Positions 1 through 11,800 of a DNA stretch of 64,000 bases are shown here, one piece after another. Origin of the DNA: Ricinus communis (Eukaryota; Streptophyta; Magnoliopsida; Malpighiales; Euphorbiaceae); contig NC_063261.1 of assembly GCF_019578655.1 (NCBI RefSeq), positions 620,001 through 684,000 of the forward strand, written 5' to 3'. The position numbers and the translations under genes were made by a program. The number at the start of each line of letters is the position of its first letter. Within the stretch, counting starts at the first letter, position 1. The notes beneath the pieces were generated by a model, which saw only the letters and a list, made by a program, of their open reading frames with translations, ran no database searches and had not been told where the DNA came from.

Positions 1-1388
1 TGTTAAGCATTTTAAGGATAATACATGCCAAGGAGATGAATGTAATAAAAAAACACGAGGATTAGACAAAGGAAAGGCATATTTATCAAAGTTTAGTCTT
101 GATACGGGCATGACACGGAAAGCCACACACTAGTGTCGTAATCTAGAGTGGATTTGATAAAAGGGCAAAAACTTTATTTTCAAAAACGGGAAGCACACGG
201 CCGTGTGGCTTGCCCATGTGGGTTGTGAAAAGTGGCCAAATGTAAGTTGTCTTTACATGGGAGCTTACACTACCATGTGCCTTCTCGTGTGCCTTGTCCA
301 GAAGGGGCCGAAAATAAAAGACTCCACATGGGGAGCGTATACCCCCGTGTGACCTAGAAGTAAATTTAACGCTATGAAAGTCAAAGGACACAATACCTCT
401 ATGTGGGTGCTCATGTGATCCCCATGTTAAATGTATTATTTTACCATTTAAAGATCTTTTAGGTTTCATTTTTAGGGGATTATATCTTTTACTTTATTAC
501 TAGAGATGAAAACTTTTAGAAAGCCAATTTCCTTCCATTTCTTAAAGTTTTTTATTGGAGATTATTCAATAAAGAACATTAATTCCACCTTTGTTTCCAA
601 GATTTAAAGATTCATGTTAGAAGATTTTCATTACCTCTCATCCATTAATAGTTTGAGATCTTATTTCCTTGTTTCTTCTTTCTTATTCACAATGTAAAAA
701 AACTAATTTTATGTACTATTTGAATTTTAATGAATCCTAAATTATATTGTACGGATTGACTCAAGTTTTATGCAATTAGATCTTTCCTATGAGTTGTCTT
801 ATCCCTTTGATTGCTTAATTATCTATTTCTTGATAAGTCGACATATTGATTGGGAATTATTTTTATAAATTAATTAGAGATAATTATTTATGAATTAATC
901 ACATCTTAGGAATTGAGAATTGATTAGGATACTAGATATAAATCTATAAGATTCTCTAGTTTACTAGTTTCTTAATCTTAATGCATGACCTAAGTGAGTG
1001 GGTCTGCGAAGAGATTCCTTTCCCTCATCTTAGGAATTAGGGGTTTAATCACTTGAAAAAGGTTTTTATCCAAAAGTTGTCGAATACTAATTCATGTCTT
1101 GGGTTTGATTTAATTACTAATTGATTCATGAATTATTTAACATGTTAGAGGGATTCATCACCTGAATAGGCTTCATCCTTAATAAATATTTCAATTGATT
1201 TAATTCTTATTTTTAATTTAGTTTACTTTTAAATTCACCATATCCAAACAACATATTTTTTTGCTAAAAATTAGTATACATTTGAAAATAGTATTCATAA
1301 TTAGTCTCTAGTGGAACGATACTCTTACTTATTATTTTATCACTTAATAAGATCGTTGCACTTTGCCGTGTGCGGATAATGCGCATCA
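1..1388 (+). repeat. E1 5' LTR, left end outside the window
   Basis: The 3' part of an Athila-like LTR. It ends in GCATCA at 1388, directly followed by a tRNA-Asp-type primer site. The stretch 185-440 carries several copies, intact or decayed, of the palindrome CACGGCCGTG (clearest near 197), a motif also clustered in the LTRs of E3, E5, E8 and the solo LTRs. Related full LTRs here are 1.47-1.52 kb, so about 100 bp probably lies outside the window. No ORF inside it looks real. The start is unseen, so no target duplication can be checked. Confidence 0.8.
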
Positions 1389-1410
1389 AGTTTTGGCACC
1401 ATTGCCGGGT
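1389..1410 (+). promoter_or_regulatory. E1 primer-binding site (tRNA-Asp type)
   Basis: AGTTTTGGCACCATTGCCGG follows the LTR end at once. Apart from a few changes it matches the TTTTGGCGCCGTTGCCGGGG site that Athila elements use to prime minus-strand DNA synthesis from tRNA-Asp. E3 has the same site on the other strand at 25234-25258. Confidence 0.85.
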
Positions 1411-1545
1411 ACTTTCTATTATGATATTATTAGTAATTCAAAAGCTAGTGATTTAGTATTTTAATTTTTATTTGATTATTATTTTCATGCTTGTGTTTTT
1501 ATTTTCTTTAGGTACTTTGATCTGTGCATAAGCTGAGCTAGTTTG

Positions 1546-2412
1546 TCAAAACTATTCGTATATGAAGCAGAGTTGGAAAGAACTTTGAGGAGGCATTGAA
1601 GAGAAGAAAGAGAACGAGCTTTAGCCGAAACAATGGCGGAGTTATAAGATTAGAACCAGGAGGATCAGGAGGAACCAAACTAAGAAGAGGGCCAGTTAAG
1701 AATGGCGGCTCCACCAAGGTAGAGAACCATGCAAGAGTATGCACACCCAACTCTAAATGGGGCTACATCAAGTATTGTTAGACCTAATGATGCGGCAAAC
1801 AACTTCAAGATTAAGCCTAATATTATTGAGATAGTGCAAAAACATTGCATGTTCGATGACTTTCGAAATGAGGATCCAAACACTCATTTGGATGATTTTT
1901 TTGAGATTTATAGTACCTCTAAAATTAATGGGATATCAAATGATGCTATTAGATTGAGGCTATTCCCTTTCTCATTGAGGTATAAGTTGAAAAAGTGCTT
2001 GAAGTCATTTCCAGCTGGAATATTTACAATATGGAATCAGCTGGTCGAGAAATTTTTGGAGTGATACTTTCCACCTTCTGAGACGGCCAAGTTGAGGAAT
2101 GATATAGCAGGGTTTCTTCAGCAAGAGAATGAAACTTTGTATGATTGTTGGAAACGGTTCAAAGATTTGCTAAGGAGCTGTCCGTATCAGTCTACCCTTA
2201 TGGCTGCAAATTCAGACATTTATTTACGTAAGTAAACAATCTATTAATAGAGAAGCAGGTAGATAATTAAATAATAAAACTCTAGAGCGCACTATAGATC
2301 TTATTGAGGATATAACAGTCATAAACTATCAGTCGAGAGAGCAGGTTCGAGTTTAAGTGGGATCTATGCAATGGATCCCATGATAGCTGTAAACGTGCAG
2401 CTAAAGGCTATG
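1546..2412 (+). pseudogene. E1 gag fragment (Athila-like)
   Basis: Decayed capsid gene. The N-terminal region reads like other Athila Gags (Glu/Arg-rich, ERTLRRH, then REERERALAETMAE near 1600). A clean stretch starts at 1729 and contains the retrotransposon Gag core (NNFKIKPNIIEIVQ, NEDPNTHLDDFFEIY, then AIRLRLFPFSL near residue 75). A TGA follows the KFLE segment at about 2062, and the frame goes on with YFPPSETAKLRND and YDCWKRFKDLLRSCP. The last recognisable piece is GIYAMDPMIAVNVQLKAM near 2360-2410, after which homology stops abruptly in AT-rich DNA. The CCHC knuckle and all of pol are missing, so the element is truncated. Confidence 0.85.
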
Positions 2413-3590
2413 ATATAAAAATATTTAATATTTTCTAATATTATATTTTATGATAAACAATAAAAAATTAAAACCTACAAACTATTGTTAACAATTTTAA
2501 TTTTTTAGATAATAAAGTAATTAATATTTAATGAAAAATAAAGTTAAGTTTTTAAAATTAATGCTTAATAAAATTATTAATTTACTAGATATCAAATATA
2601 AAAATATTTTATAAAATTTATAATTAACTAGTTTGGAATATTGACTAATTTTATTATTCATAAAGTTATATAAAATAAAAAGATCAAAAAATTAAGTATA
2701 ATTAAAAAAATAAACAAATAAGAAATTTTTTAAAATTTCTTTATTATGTACATGAGCTAATCTTAAACTAAAAAAAAATTACAAAATCAAACCTTACTAT
2801 GTGTACCTGGTCATGATATAATTTGCGGTACTTTGAGATTGTATCCTAACAATATTGTGCAGTTGACCCAATTTTTTATTCTTTTTCCTTATTTGGTTCT
2901 GGCTTTTTCTTTTTCCTTTTTTTTTTCTGTTTTTTTTTACTATTTTCTTATTTTATTTTAGTTTTGTTAGATGAACTGTAGCTTAATTAGGTTAAAGAAC
3001 ATTTTTAGAATAGTTTTAATTATTTAAAATTAATTCACTTAGACTAAGTTACTTAATTTCTTTTTTTTAGAAATTATTAGATGACTATAGAAGTTAGTTA
3101 ATAAAAATAAATTAAAATTAAGTAGATCTAGGATGGCTTTTTAGAACATGATTAAAGGTGCATGTCTTTATTTATTTTTAATTATTTATTTAAATTAGAT
3201 TAAAGGTGTATGCTTTTTGTTTATTTTTTTAATTTGGTTAAGGGTGTATGTTTCTTTTATTAATTTATTTTTTTCTTATAATTAGCTATTTTATTTATTT
3301 TAAATTAAAAATCAATACATATAGACATAGGATTACAATAATTATTCTAAGAAAATTATTGAGCTAATTAGAAAAAGATATTAAACATAAAAATGGATAA
3401 AATAAATTAGACTCGCGGAGGTTTTGCCATGCTGACCCATTAGCATGCAAAAAGTAGTCCGACTAGATTAAGGAATGTTAAGTTTTAGACCTAATGAATG
3501 AAATTTGGCTAGACTAAGTGGGCTTTGCATGAAATATGAGTAGCTAATTATAGTAAACAACAGGTAAGGTTGAGCTAGGCTTAATAAAAG
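2413..3590. other. AT-rich intervening sequence, no gene seen
   Basis: Very AT-rich DNA after the break in E1. It holds a T-rich run at 2870-2945 and three decayed copies of a unit starting GATTAAAGGTG(C/T)ATG at about 3151, 3199 and 3238 (roughly 40-50 bp apart). From about 3400 the composition becomes less extreme and may already be Tat LTR. I found no protein similarity in either strand. Confidence 0.6.
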
Positions 3591-3599
3591 TAGGCGGAC

Positions 3600-5867
3600 C
3601 CATGCCATGCTATAAGTATCAATTTTATGAATTTAAATATTGAGAGAATTTTGAAAAATTAGATGATGAAAGTTGTTATAGGTAATAGAGAAAAATATTA
3701 CTTTTTGAAATCAAATTGGACTAAATTGACTAAAAAGTTTAACTCTTAGGTCAAAATTGAACGAATTAAAAAGTTCAAGGACTAAATTGTAAAAATTTTT
3801 AAAATTTGCTAATCTAGAGCCAATTGGCTCTAGGTACAGCCGATCGGCTTTATGCAGAGCCCGCCAGCTCTACACAGTGTTGGTTGGCCCAAAACTTAGA
3901 TTTTCGCATCGCTTTTCGATGTTTTTCGATTTTAAATGTAGATAATTACTAAAATAAACTTTATAGAAGGATTTTATTGATAATTATCTAACCTATATTT
4001 TTTTATAATTAATGGATATTTATTGATAATTATCCTATTTATCTTAAAAACATGTATTTATTGATTAAAAGGATTTGATACATCCCTTTTAATTATTGAT
4101 AATTCCAAGAACTATCAATAATTAAAAGGATGATTACCTTGGCCGCTAGAGTTTTCTCCACTTCCTCTATAAATAGAAAAGGAAACTCTAAGCCAAAGGA
4201 GGTTGGTAATTATTAGTAGAGAATGACAGTAAGTTTTGAAGCAATATACACAAACTTTTGAAAACTAAACACATAGCCAAAACACTTTAGATCTTATCCA
4301 ACTTTTGATTCAATTTCCTCATCTACTCCTGAGACTTGAGGATTTGTACGATATGGTGATAACTTGAGAGTTTTAAAATTATCATCTCATCATCTTCCTT
4401 CTCTTATTTGATTTTCTCTATGATTAGTAACATGCTTGGATTGTTTTTTTTTGTGTGAATTAGTAACATGGTAGGGTTTGTCATGATTGCTCTTTAATGA
4501 CTATTTCACGTAATTTATATGCCTAGATTTAGGGTTATTATATGATTAATTACATTACTTTGTGCGTTTTTCATCATGTTTATGTTCCTGGATTTTGAAC
4601 TGGTCACTTTCTTATTCATAGATTTTGAATCTGATGAATCATATGAGTGGATTAACATGCTAGATTTACTTTTCTTTAATGATAATCCATATATCTGTAT
4701 GATTAGATCTAGATTATGTTAGATTTTCCTGATTAGTTTAATGCCTATGTTTTTTAGGAATTTGCCAGGAAGGTTTTTAGTATATTGTAAGTTTAATTTT
4801 CAATTAATTTGAGTGTTCATGCGTTAAAAATAAGTTTCATTATGTGTTCTTTGTGTTTTGTATGTATATTAATCGTATTTTATGTGTTTTCAGGCATGGA
4901 TATAGAATGCATAGAATTTGGAGCATCAAAGTTGCTGAAACTGGCCTAATTAAACCCTAGAGCCGATCGGCGCTATGAACAACAGATCGACTGTATGTAG
5001 AGCCAATTGACTCTATAACATAGCCAATCGGCTGTTCTACTGTTAGCCACTCGTTTTTGCTGATTTTGAGAATTTTCACCATTTTTTGCCAATTTTAGCA
5101 TATTTTTCAGTTATTTTCAGTTAATTAGTTATAGAATAGTTGTAATAGCTTAGTTTTTATCTCTATCCTTCTTTTTGCTTTATATTTTGTGACCTATAAT
5201 TTAATGGAAAAATGCCTGCTATGTGATTGACAATTAGAAAATGGGCATCTAGACCTAGGGCCTTTAATTGGACTTTGGCATGTAACTTTAGTTTAAAAAG
5301 ATAGTAATTTGGGCTTGAATTATAAAATCCACTAAGACTTAGCAGGCTTCTCCATGTTTGATTCAATAAACTAACCCACTTAGGCTAGGAAAATTGAAAT
5401 AGGCCTTGGCATGTAACATGTATCCTATTTAGGAAAAATTCTTGGTAATTGGAGCATAATTTGTAATTGGCCTAGACCAGGTGAGCCTCTTTTCCATAAA
5501 TGAGGATTTGGGCTAAATAAAAAAGGAGATAGAATTAGATGGGCCTCACATGTTGTATTGTTTGGTGTGTAGAATATTATTATGTTGTATTTATAGGGAA
5601 TGGGCTATTAACTAATAAAACTAAAAGTAAGAATACACAAATAAAGAAGTTGGCTTCCAGATCCATCTCTAGATGTGGCGATGCTTTCTTATGGAATCTA
5701 GCACACCACTCAATTAGAAAGAGTATCTCAGTGAATTACTCGGGTGGTGACTTCCTTTCTCCTTGCTAGTCTCTATGACTAGTTAATATGTTCCCGATTA
5801 GGTTGAAAAGTCTTGCCGTGCTGTAGTCGCTAAAGATAATTGGATGCGCGCCTGAAATCGCTACCCA
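3600..5867 (+). repeat. T1 5' LTR (Tat/Ogre-like), start approximate
   Basis: A long LTR ending just before a TGGCGAC-type primer site at 5871. The part 3620-4190 has an inverted counterpart at 51327-51945, which defines it as a repeat; the inner parts have no second copy here. It includes a TATA box at 4167 and two clusters of the palindrome GCCGATCGGC (3820-3880 and 4960-5040). A length near 2.3 kb suits Tat/Ogre LTRs. The left edge is uncertain because no matching target duplication was found. Confidence 0.65.
4167..4176 (+). promoter_or_regulatory. LTR TATA box
   Basis: CTATAAATAG sits inside a short pyrimidine-rich stretch and is conserved in the inverted T3 copy (51348-51357, minus strand). 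It is the likely core promoter of the Tat LTR, placing the U3/R border about 25-30 bp downstream. Confidence 0.6.
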
Positions 5868-5870
5868 CAG

Positions 5871-5889
5871 TGGCGACACCAATAGGGAT
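5871..5889 (+). promoter_or_regulatory. T1 primer-binding site (Tat/Ogre type)
   Basis: TGGCGACACCAATAGGGAT resembles the TGGCGACTCCACTGGGGA type of primer site typical of Tat/Ogre elements, with several substitutions. It starts three bases after ...CTACCCA, a plausible LTR end. Confidence 0.55.
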
Positions 5890-6372
5890 AAGAGTAGCTA
5901 ATTCTAGTGTATTATTACAATTTAATTTTATCACTTAATGGTCTATTCTTGCATCACTACACCATTTTCACACATTTTGTACTTTGGTCCCTATAGCACC
6001 GATGGCATTAGTTAGTAGTCCTTTGGCTCCATTTGAACCTTGAAATTACGACATTAGCTAGCCATCACTTACAAGTACAAGTAAATTTCCTTTGTCACAT
6101 GGACTCTTGAGTGAAGAGGTGAGCGAAGGAAGGATATTTGACTTCTGGGAGCCTTTTTCCTTACAGAGACTTAATCCATGGTAATGACAGTAAAAATCTC
6201 CTCTAGATGCCCAATTGCTTGCTATTTAAGATATTTTTCCTTATAAGAGTTTGAAGCACATATCTTGGAAGGTCTTGGCCCAAAACATGTAGTAGAAAGC
6301 CTTGGCCCAAAACATGTAGGCTACTCTTATATTGGAAAAATTACCTTATTTGTTTAAATCGCTTTGAATGTT
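5890..6372 (+). other. T1 untranslated leader, first part
   Basis: No ORF of interest. The leader is cut by E2 at 6372 and resumes at 17125; the repeated ATGTT (6368-6372 and 17125-17129) marks the insertion. It contains a short direct repeat, CCTTGGCCCAAAACATGTAG, near 6280 and 6300. Confidence 0.55.
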
Positions 6373-7690
6373 TGATAATGCAATAATATATGCATTTTAT
6401 ATGCTATATATATGCGTTGTTCTTCATGTTATCTTTGCATATTTAATATTTTGGAGCTATTATTCGTTGTTTTCGATATTTCTCTCCTCGAGTTCGTTTT
6501 GTTTTGTTTTTGTAAGAATTGGCTCGAGTTGCTAGGCGTTGGCGAGGATGTTTGTAGTGTCGTTCATGGTCAAGCACGATATCAAAGAGATACTCATGCC
6601 TATGAGGATCTTATGTCATGAAACGAGCAAGGGAAGCTCTTTCAAGGCCAACAATAACAAAGAAACAATCCACTCGCCCCTGCACTTCCTGCGGCTGCTG
6701 TTTGGATCTAAAAGCGCATTTTGGACACCTGTATAGTCAAATTTTTAGGGTGAAAACCTAGCCAAACTCCTGGATATCCTAGGATATAAATAGATTATGA
6801 AAAGAACCTAAAAAGGGGGCCCCCTTCTCCTTTTCTTCTTAGTTTTAGGCTATGTTTTCTTCCTCTATTTTATATCACTTTTCTTTGTGCTTTGAAGATT
6901 TATCAAAGACCTTATAATTCAATTATCAATCCAAGTATTTTCCTTTTTCTTTTTAAGTTGTTATTAATTATGTTTTCTTTTATAATCTATTTTGTTTATT
7001 TAACTATCATGAGTGAGTAATTTTCTAATCTAGGGTTAAGTGAACCCTAGCCATGATTGATATATGATTTGTTCCTTTAATTCCCTAAATTAATTATTTA
7101 ATTATTCTTGCTTAATTGATTGTGCATATTCTAATACTAGATTAGGGATAATTAGTATTGCTATAATTCTATTGTCTTTATCACAACGGGAGTTGGGTTT
7201 TGAAGGATTTGGATATTTCAATTAAGGACATGAAATTCTCCACGGGAGTAGGTAGAATGGATTGTTAGGAAGTTAGGGTAATGAGTTTAATGTCTTTAAT
7301 TTGCATGATTCCACGGGAGTAGGTTTTGATTGCATATTAGGGAAGCCATTGATACTCGGGAGAGATTTATGGTATTTTATAGGGTTTATATTTCCTTGTG
7401 AACATTTATTTAGTTAGTTTGGGGTAGGAACTTATTTTTGCATAAATTGTTCTAGTGGGGATACTTAACTCTAGGTGCTTTTTATCCTTGAATTTATTCT
7501 CATTATTATTAATTGTATTAATTAGACTTATTAATTCTTCCTCAATCATTGATTTGGTTACTTATTTAGCATTAATTAAAGTCAAGATTAGCTAATTTTC
7601 ACTACTTCAGTCTCTAGGGATTCGACCCTTGCTTGCCCGACTACATAGTTAGGAGGTCTAGTTAGGTTATTTTTATAGGCGTGATATTAA
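6373..7690 (+). repeat. E2 5' LTR
   Basis: Aligns by eye along its length with 15775-17124 (for example GCATTTTATATGCTATAT near the start and the CTCTAGGGATTC segment near the end). A few indels separate them: the right copy holds extra bases near 16040-16150, and the left one has a 12-bp partial duplication near 7650. The inner end is unclear because ATAGGCGTGATATTAAAG replaces the expected LTR terminus and primer site. Confidence 0.88.
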
Positions 7691-7795
7691 AGTAGTTAAT
7701 TTTGATTTATGTTTGCTAAGCTTTGGGTTTAGTAGTGCTTTGGCTATTATTCCTTGTGCTCTTGATCTTTTGTTTCTAGTTTTCCTTCTTATTGC

Positions 7796-9335
7796 ATGCA
7801 AACTCGACGAATAGGTTCAAGAGATTTAATCCCTATTGATCTTGAAATCGAGGCTACTGTACGTAAGCAAGGAAGTAAAAGGAGAATGAATAAGAACAAG
7901 CAATAGGAAATAATGGCTGAACCACTGGCTGCTAAACCTCTTTGGGAGTATGGTGTACCGGATGCAACTACCGGTGCGATGTCTAGCATTCTTAGACGCA
8001 CAGTTACTACAACACACTTCGAACTGAAACCTCAGTTTATTCAGTTCATCTCCAATGATTCCTTTTTAGGAGGAGTCAATGATTGTCCTCTTAATCATAT
8101 TGATAGTTTTCTAGAGAAGTGTGACACTTTTAAGATTAATAATGTCAGTGATGATGCAATTAGAGTACACCTTTTTCCTTTTTCTCTGAGGGATAGGGCA
8201 AATGAGTGGCTAAAAGATGAAGGCATTGGTACTTTTAATTCATGGGACAAGCTAGTAACGGTATTTTTGGCCAAGTTCTTAGGTCAAGAGAAAACTGCAA
8301 GGCTAAGGACCGAGTTGAGCACTCTTCGTCAACTAGATGATGAGTCATTGTATGAGTATTGGAGAAGGTTAAAGCATCTGTAGAGAAAGTGCCCTCATCA
8401 TGGAATTCAAGAGTGGCTATTGATTCAGACCTTCTATAATGGGTTGACGCATGAGTATAGGATTTACATTGACGCTACGTCGAGTGGTAATTTTGTTGAA
8501 AAGGTCCCTACTGAGGCTAAGGCATTGCTTGAAAAGATGGCTGCTAATGATAACTTTTACTTAGGTGGGAGAAACAGTGCAAAGAAAGGGGGTAAACATG
8601 ACATTGATGCAATGACTCTCTTGACTAGTACTGTGCAGGCTTTGTCACTTAAGGTTGATCAACTTCAAGCAAGGCCATCTGTGGTAGCATCTTGTAAGAC
8701 ATGTGGAGTACATGGACATATTACAAGTGAGTGTCAATATGCTAAAATGTTAATGGAGCAAGCTAACACTCTCTATAACAACAACTAGCAAAGGAGACCC
8801 TATGATCCCTACTCCAACACTTACAATGAAGGTTGGAAACAAAACCTAGCATTCTCCTATAAGAACACTCAAAATCAGTTGAACCCACCACAACCACCAC
8901 CACCTCGCAACAACTTCAATCATCCTCTAGGTTTTTAAAATAGACCACCCTTCAATCATCAAAACTACAATCAACAGCCTCCCCCACCACAACCCAAGGC
9001 TAAGCAAGACAAGTATTGGGAAGAGCAGTTGAAACAGAATAGTCTCCTTACTGCTACAGTTCAACAGATTCAAGCTTAAACTAAGCTCATGGAGAATCAA
9101 ATAAGCTAACTTGCTCAACAAGTGGGTCAATCTTCAAAGTTTCTGGGTCACTTTCCTGGTAACACCGAGCAACCACTTAAGGGTCAAATTAATGCTGTAA
9201 TTGAGGAATGGTAGAGAGCTAGAAGACTTTCCACCGAAGGTAGTTCAAAAGAAAGTAGTTGCAGTAGAGGAAAAGATGGTTGAAGTTGAGAAGATGATAG
9301 AAAAAAGAGAGAATTGAAGAGAAGAAGGAGCCCGT
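7796..9335 (+). pseudogene. E2 gag (capsid/nucleocapsid), interrupted
   Basis: The Athila-type start MQTRRIGSRDLIP begins at 7796. A TAG at 7904 interrupts it, and the open stretch resumes at 7913. The Gag core includes FELKPQFIQFISN, then DDAIRVHLFPFSLRDRANEWL (written here as DDAIRVHLFPFSLRD), then FLAKFLGQEKTARLRTEL. A TAG at 8381 follows, then QTFYNGLTHEYRIYIDA. A CCHC zinc knuckle, CKTCGVHGHITSEC (C-X2-C-X4-H-X4-C), lies near 8696. A Pro/Gln/Asn-rich tail with several stops leads to the protease. The neighbouring phases fit one Gag-Pol polyprotein. I started at 7796 because Athila Gags open with this Arg-rich peptide; the Met at 7913 is only the first after the stop. Confidence 0.9.
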
Positions 9336-10190
9336 TGTCATTAAACCTTACAAGCCACCTATACCTTTCCCACAACGATTGGCATAGGCAAAGCTAGAAA
9401 AGAAGTACAGAAAATTCCTAGACATTCTAAAGAAGTTACAGATCAACATCCCATTCTTGGATGCAATCTCATAGATGCCCTCCTATGCTAAATTCCTAAA
9501 GGACATGCTCTCTAACAAGAGGAAAATCAAAGAGAATGCAACGGTCTCACTGACAGCTGAATGCAGTGCTATATTGCAGAACAAGTTTCCAAAGAAGCTA
9601 GGAGATCCAGGGAGCTATTCCATTCTAGTCAAGCTAGGTGACATCGAAATAAAGAAGGCTTTATGTGATCTAGGGGCAAGTGTGAGTCTTATGCCCCTAT
9701 CAATTTGCAAGAAACTTCAGATGGATGAATTAAAACCCACGCGCATCTCCCTACGGTTGGCAGACAGATCGGTGAAATTTCCTTTGGGTATTCTTGAGGA
9801 TGTGCCACTTAGAGTTGGGAAATTCTTCATCCTTTGTGATTTTGTGGTTATGGAGATGGAAGAAGATGCACAAGTCCCTATCATTCTAGGAAGACCCTTC
9901 TTGGCCACTGCTGGGGCCACTATTGACATGAAGAATAGGAAAATCACCTTTGAAGTGGGTGATGAGAAGGTGGAGTATTCGCTCACAAGTTCTATGGGTT
10001 CTCCTTCTAAGGAGGAAACAATTTATAGCGTGAATGCTCTAGATGAAGTAGTGGAAGCTAAGGCCACAGATTTACAACTCGATGATTCATTGCAGACGAT
10101 CTTAATGGGGAGCGCAGATAAAGAGGATTGGGAAACAAGAGAGTACAAGAGGCTTTTAGAGGAGACACAAGCGCTAGCAGCTGATGAGCC
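9336..10190 (+). pseudogene. E2 protease domain
   Basis: Aspartic protease part of the polyprotein. The lead-in KPYKPPIPFPQRL and KFLDILKKLQINIPFLDAI is followed by a TAG and then MPSYAKFLKDMLSNKRK from 9475. The active-site segment is LCDLGASVSLMPLSIC near 9665-9710, where Athila proteases normally carry D-L/S-G-A. The hydrophobic C-terminal half ends in VPIILGRPFLATAGATIDM near 9870-9930, a standard pepsin-like signature. It should mature Gag-Pol. The frame is lost near 10190, where it should pass into the linker before RT. Confidence 0.9.
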
Positions 10191-11384
10191 TATCAGGAAG
10201 TGTTGGAACCAAGGGAGTCTAAGGAGAGTACTATGCCTCCTGAGGTAGAATTAATACCCCTTCCCTCTAACTTGAAATATGTGTTTATGGGTCCTAATAA
10301 GACATACCCTGTTATTGTTAATGCTGAACTCAATGATATATAAACTGAGCAATTGCTTGTGATTTTAAGGAAATACAAGAATGTCATTAGGTACACTATT
10401 GATGATATTAAGGGTATTAACCCATCTTTCTGCATTCACAAGATCAATCTTGAGGATGACCATACCTCTTCTATAGAATCTCAAAGAAGGCTTAATCCAA
10501 ATATGATAGAAGTAGTAAAAAAGGAGGTTCTTAAATTGCTTGATACAGGGATAATCTACCATATCTCAAATAGTAAGTGGGTTAGTCCTGTACAAGTGGT
10601 TCCAAAGAAGGGAGGTATGACTATTGTCAAGAATGACAAGGGTGAACAAATCCCCACTAGGACCATGACAGGGTGGCGGATGTGCATTGATTATAGGAAA
10701 TTAAATAAAGCCACCTGAAAAGATCACTTTCCTCTCCCGTTTATTGATCAAATGTTAGAAAGATTGTCAAAGCATTCCTTTTTCTGTTGGTTAGATGGAT
10801 ACTCAGGGTTTTTTCAAATTCCTATTCATCCTGACGATCAGGAAAAGACTACTTTTACCTGCCCTTATGGCACCTTCGCTTATCGAAGAATGCCATTTGG
10901 ATTATGTAATGCTCCTGCCACTTTTCAACGATGCATGATGGCAATTTTCTTAGGTCTTATTGAGAATTCTATGAAAGTTTTTATGAATGACTTCTCAGTC
11001 TATGGAACATCTTTTGACGTTTGCCTTAATAATTTGGAAGGGGTGCTCTATAGATGTAAAGAAGTCAACCTAATTCTGAACTGGGAAAAATGCCATTTTA
11101 TGGTACAACAAGGTGTTGTTTTGGGTTATGTTGTTTCTCATAGGAGCATCGAAGTTGACAGTGCTAAGATAAAGGTCATTGAGTGTTTACCACCGCCTAA
11201 TTTTGTAAAATGAGTAAGGAGTTTCCTTGGTCATGCGGGGTTTCATCGCCATTTTATCAAGGACTTTTTGGAAATTGCTTAACCTCTAACTAAGCTCTTA
11301 GGCAAGGATGTTCCCTTTGTTTTTACTGATGTTTGTATTGAGGCTTTTGACAGGTTAAAGCAAGCTCTTATATCTGCACCAGTC
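10191..11384 (+). pseudogene. E2 reverse transcriptase domain
   Basis: The linker (ELIPLPSNLKYVFMGPNKTYP from 10245, given here as LPSNLKYVFMGPNKTYP) leads into RT. Visible blocks are RRLNPNMIEVVKKEVLKLLD, then SKWVSPVQVVPKKGG, MCIDYRKLNKAT, FFQIPIHPDDQEKTTFTCPY and RRMPFGLCNAPATFQRCM. The catalytic FMDD box reads FMND: the codon at 10986 is AAT, so one metal-binding Asp is Asn. Stops fall at 10716, 11211 and near 11279. It would copy element RNA to DNA if intact. E6 keeps FMDD at the same place, which confirms the change. Confidence 0.93.
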
Positions 11385-11800
11385 ATGCAATTGCCGGACT
11401 GGAATCTTCTATTTGAAATCATATGCGATGACAGTGACTATGCAGTTGGGGCAGTATTGGGCCAGAGGAAAGATAGCAAGCTCCATGCCATCCACTACAT
11501 GAGCAAAACTCTTGATTCGGCCCAGATGAACTATGCCACAACCGAGAAGGAATTGTTGGCAGTAGTGTATGCAATGGAGAAGTTTCGATCTTATCTGGTT
11601 GGATCGAAGGTGATAGTTCACACAAATCATGTAGCATTGAGGTATTTGATGAGTAAGAAAGATGCTAAACCTCGCTTGATTCAGTGGATTTTGATGTTAT
11701 AAGAATTTGACTTGGAAATTAAGGACAAGAAAGGAGCCGAAAATGTTGTTGCTGATCATCTCTCCAGACTTGTCCTTGATGGTGAAGGTGATGAGGATCC
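11385..11800 (+). pseudogene. E2 RNase H domain
   Basis: RNase H of the Ty3/gypsy type, which removes the RNA strand of the hybrid. ICDDSDYAVGAVLGQ carries the first acid, NYATTEKELLAVVYAMEKF the glutamate region, and the usual HTDH motif reads HTNH (codon AAT at 11625), so a catalytic Asp is lost. It ends ADHLSRL near 11755, the typical exit towards integrase. A TAA at 11700 breaks the frame. Confidence 0.9.

Noticed and set aside
143..469. Open minus-strand stretch of 108 codons in the E1 LTR
   Set aside because: Lies in LTR sequence rich in palindromes, with no domain; the open frame follows from composition.
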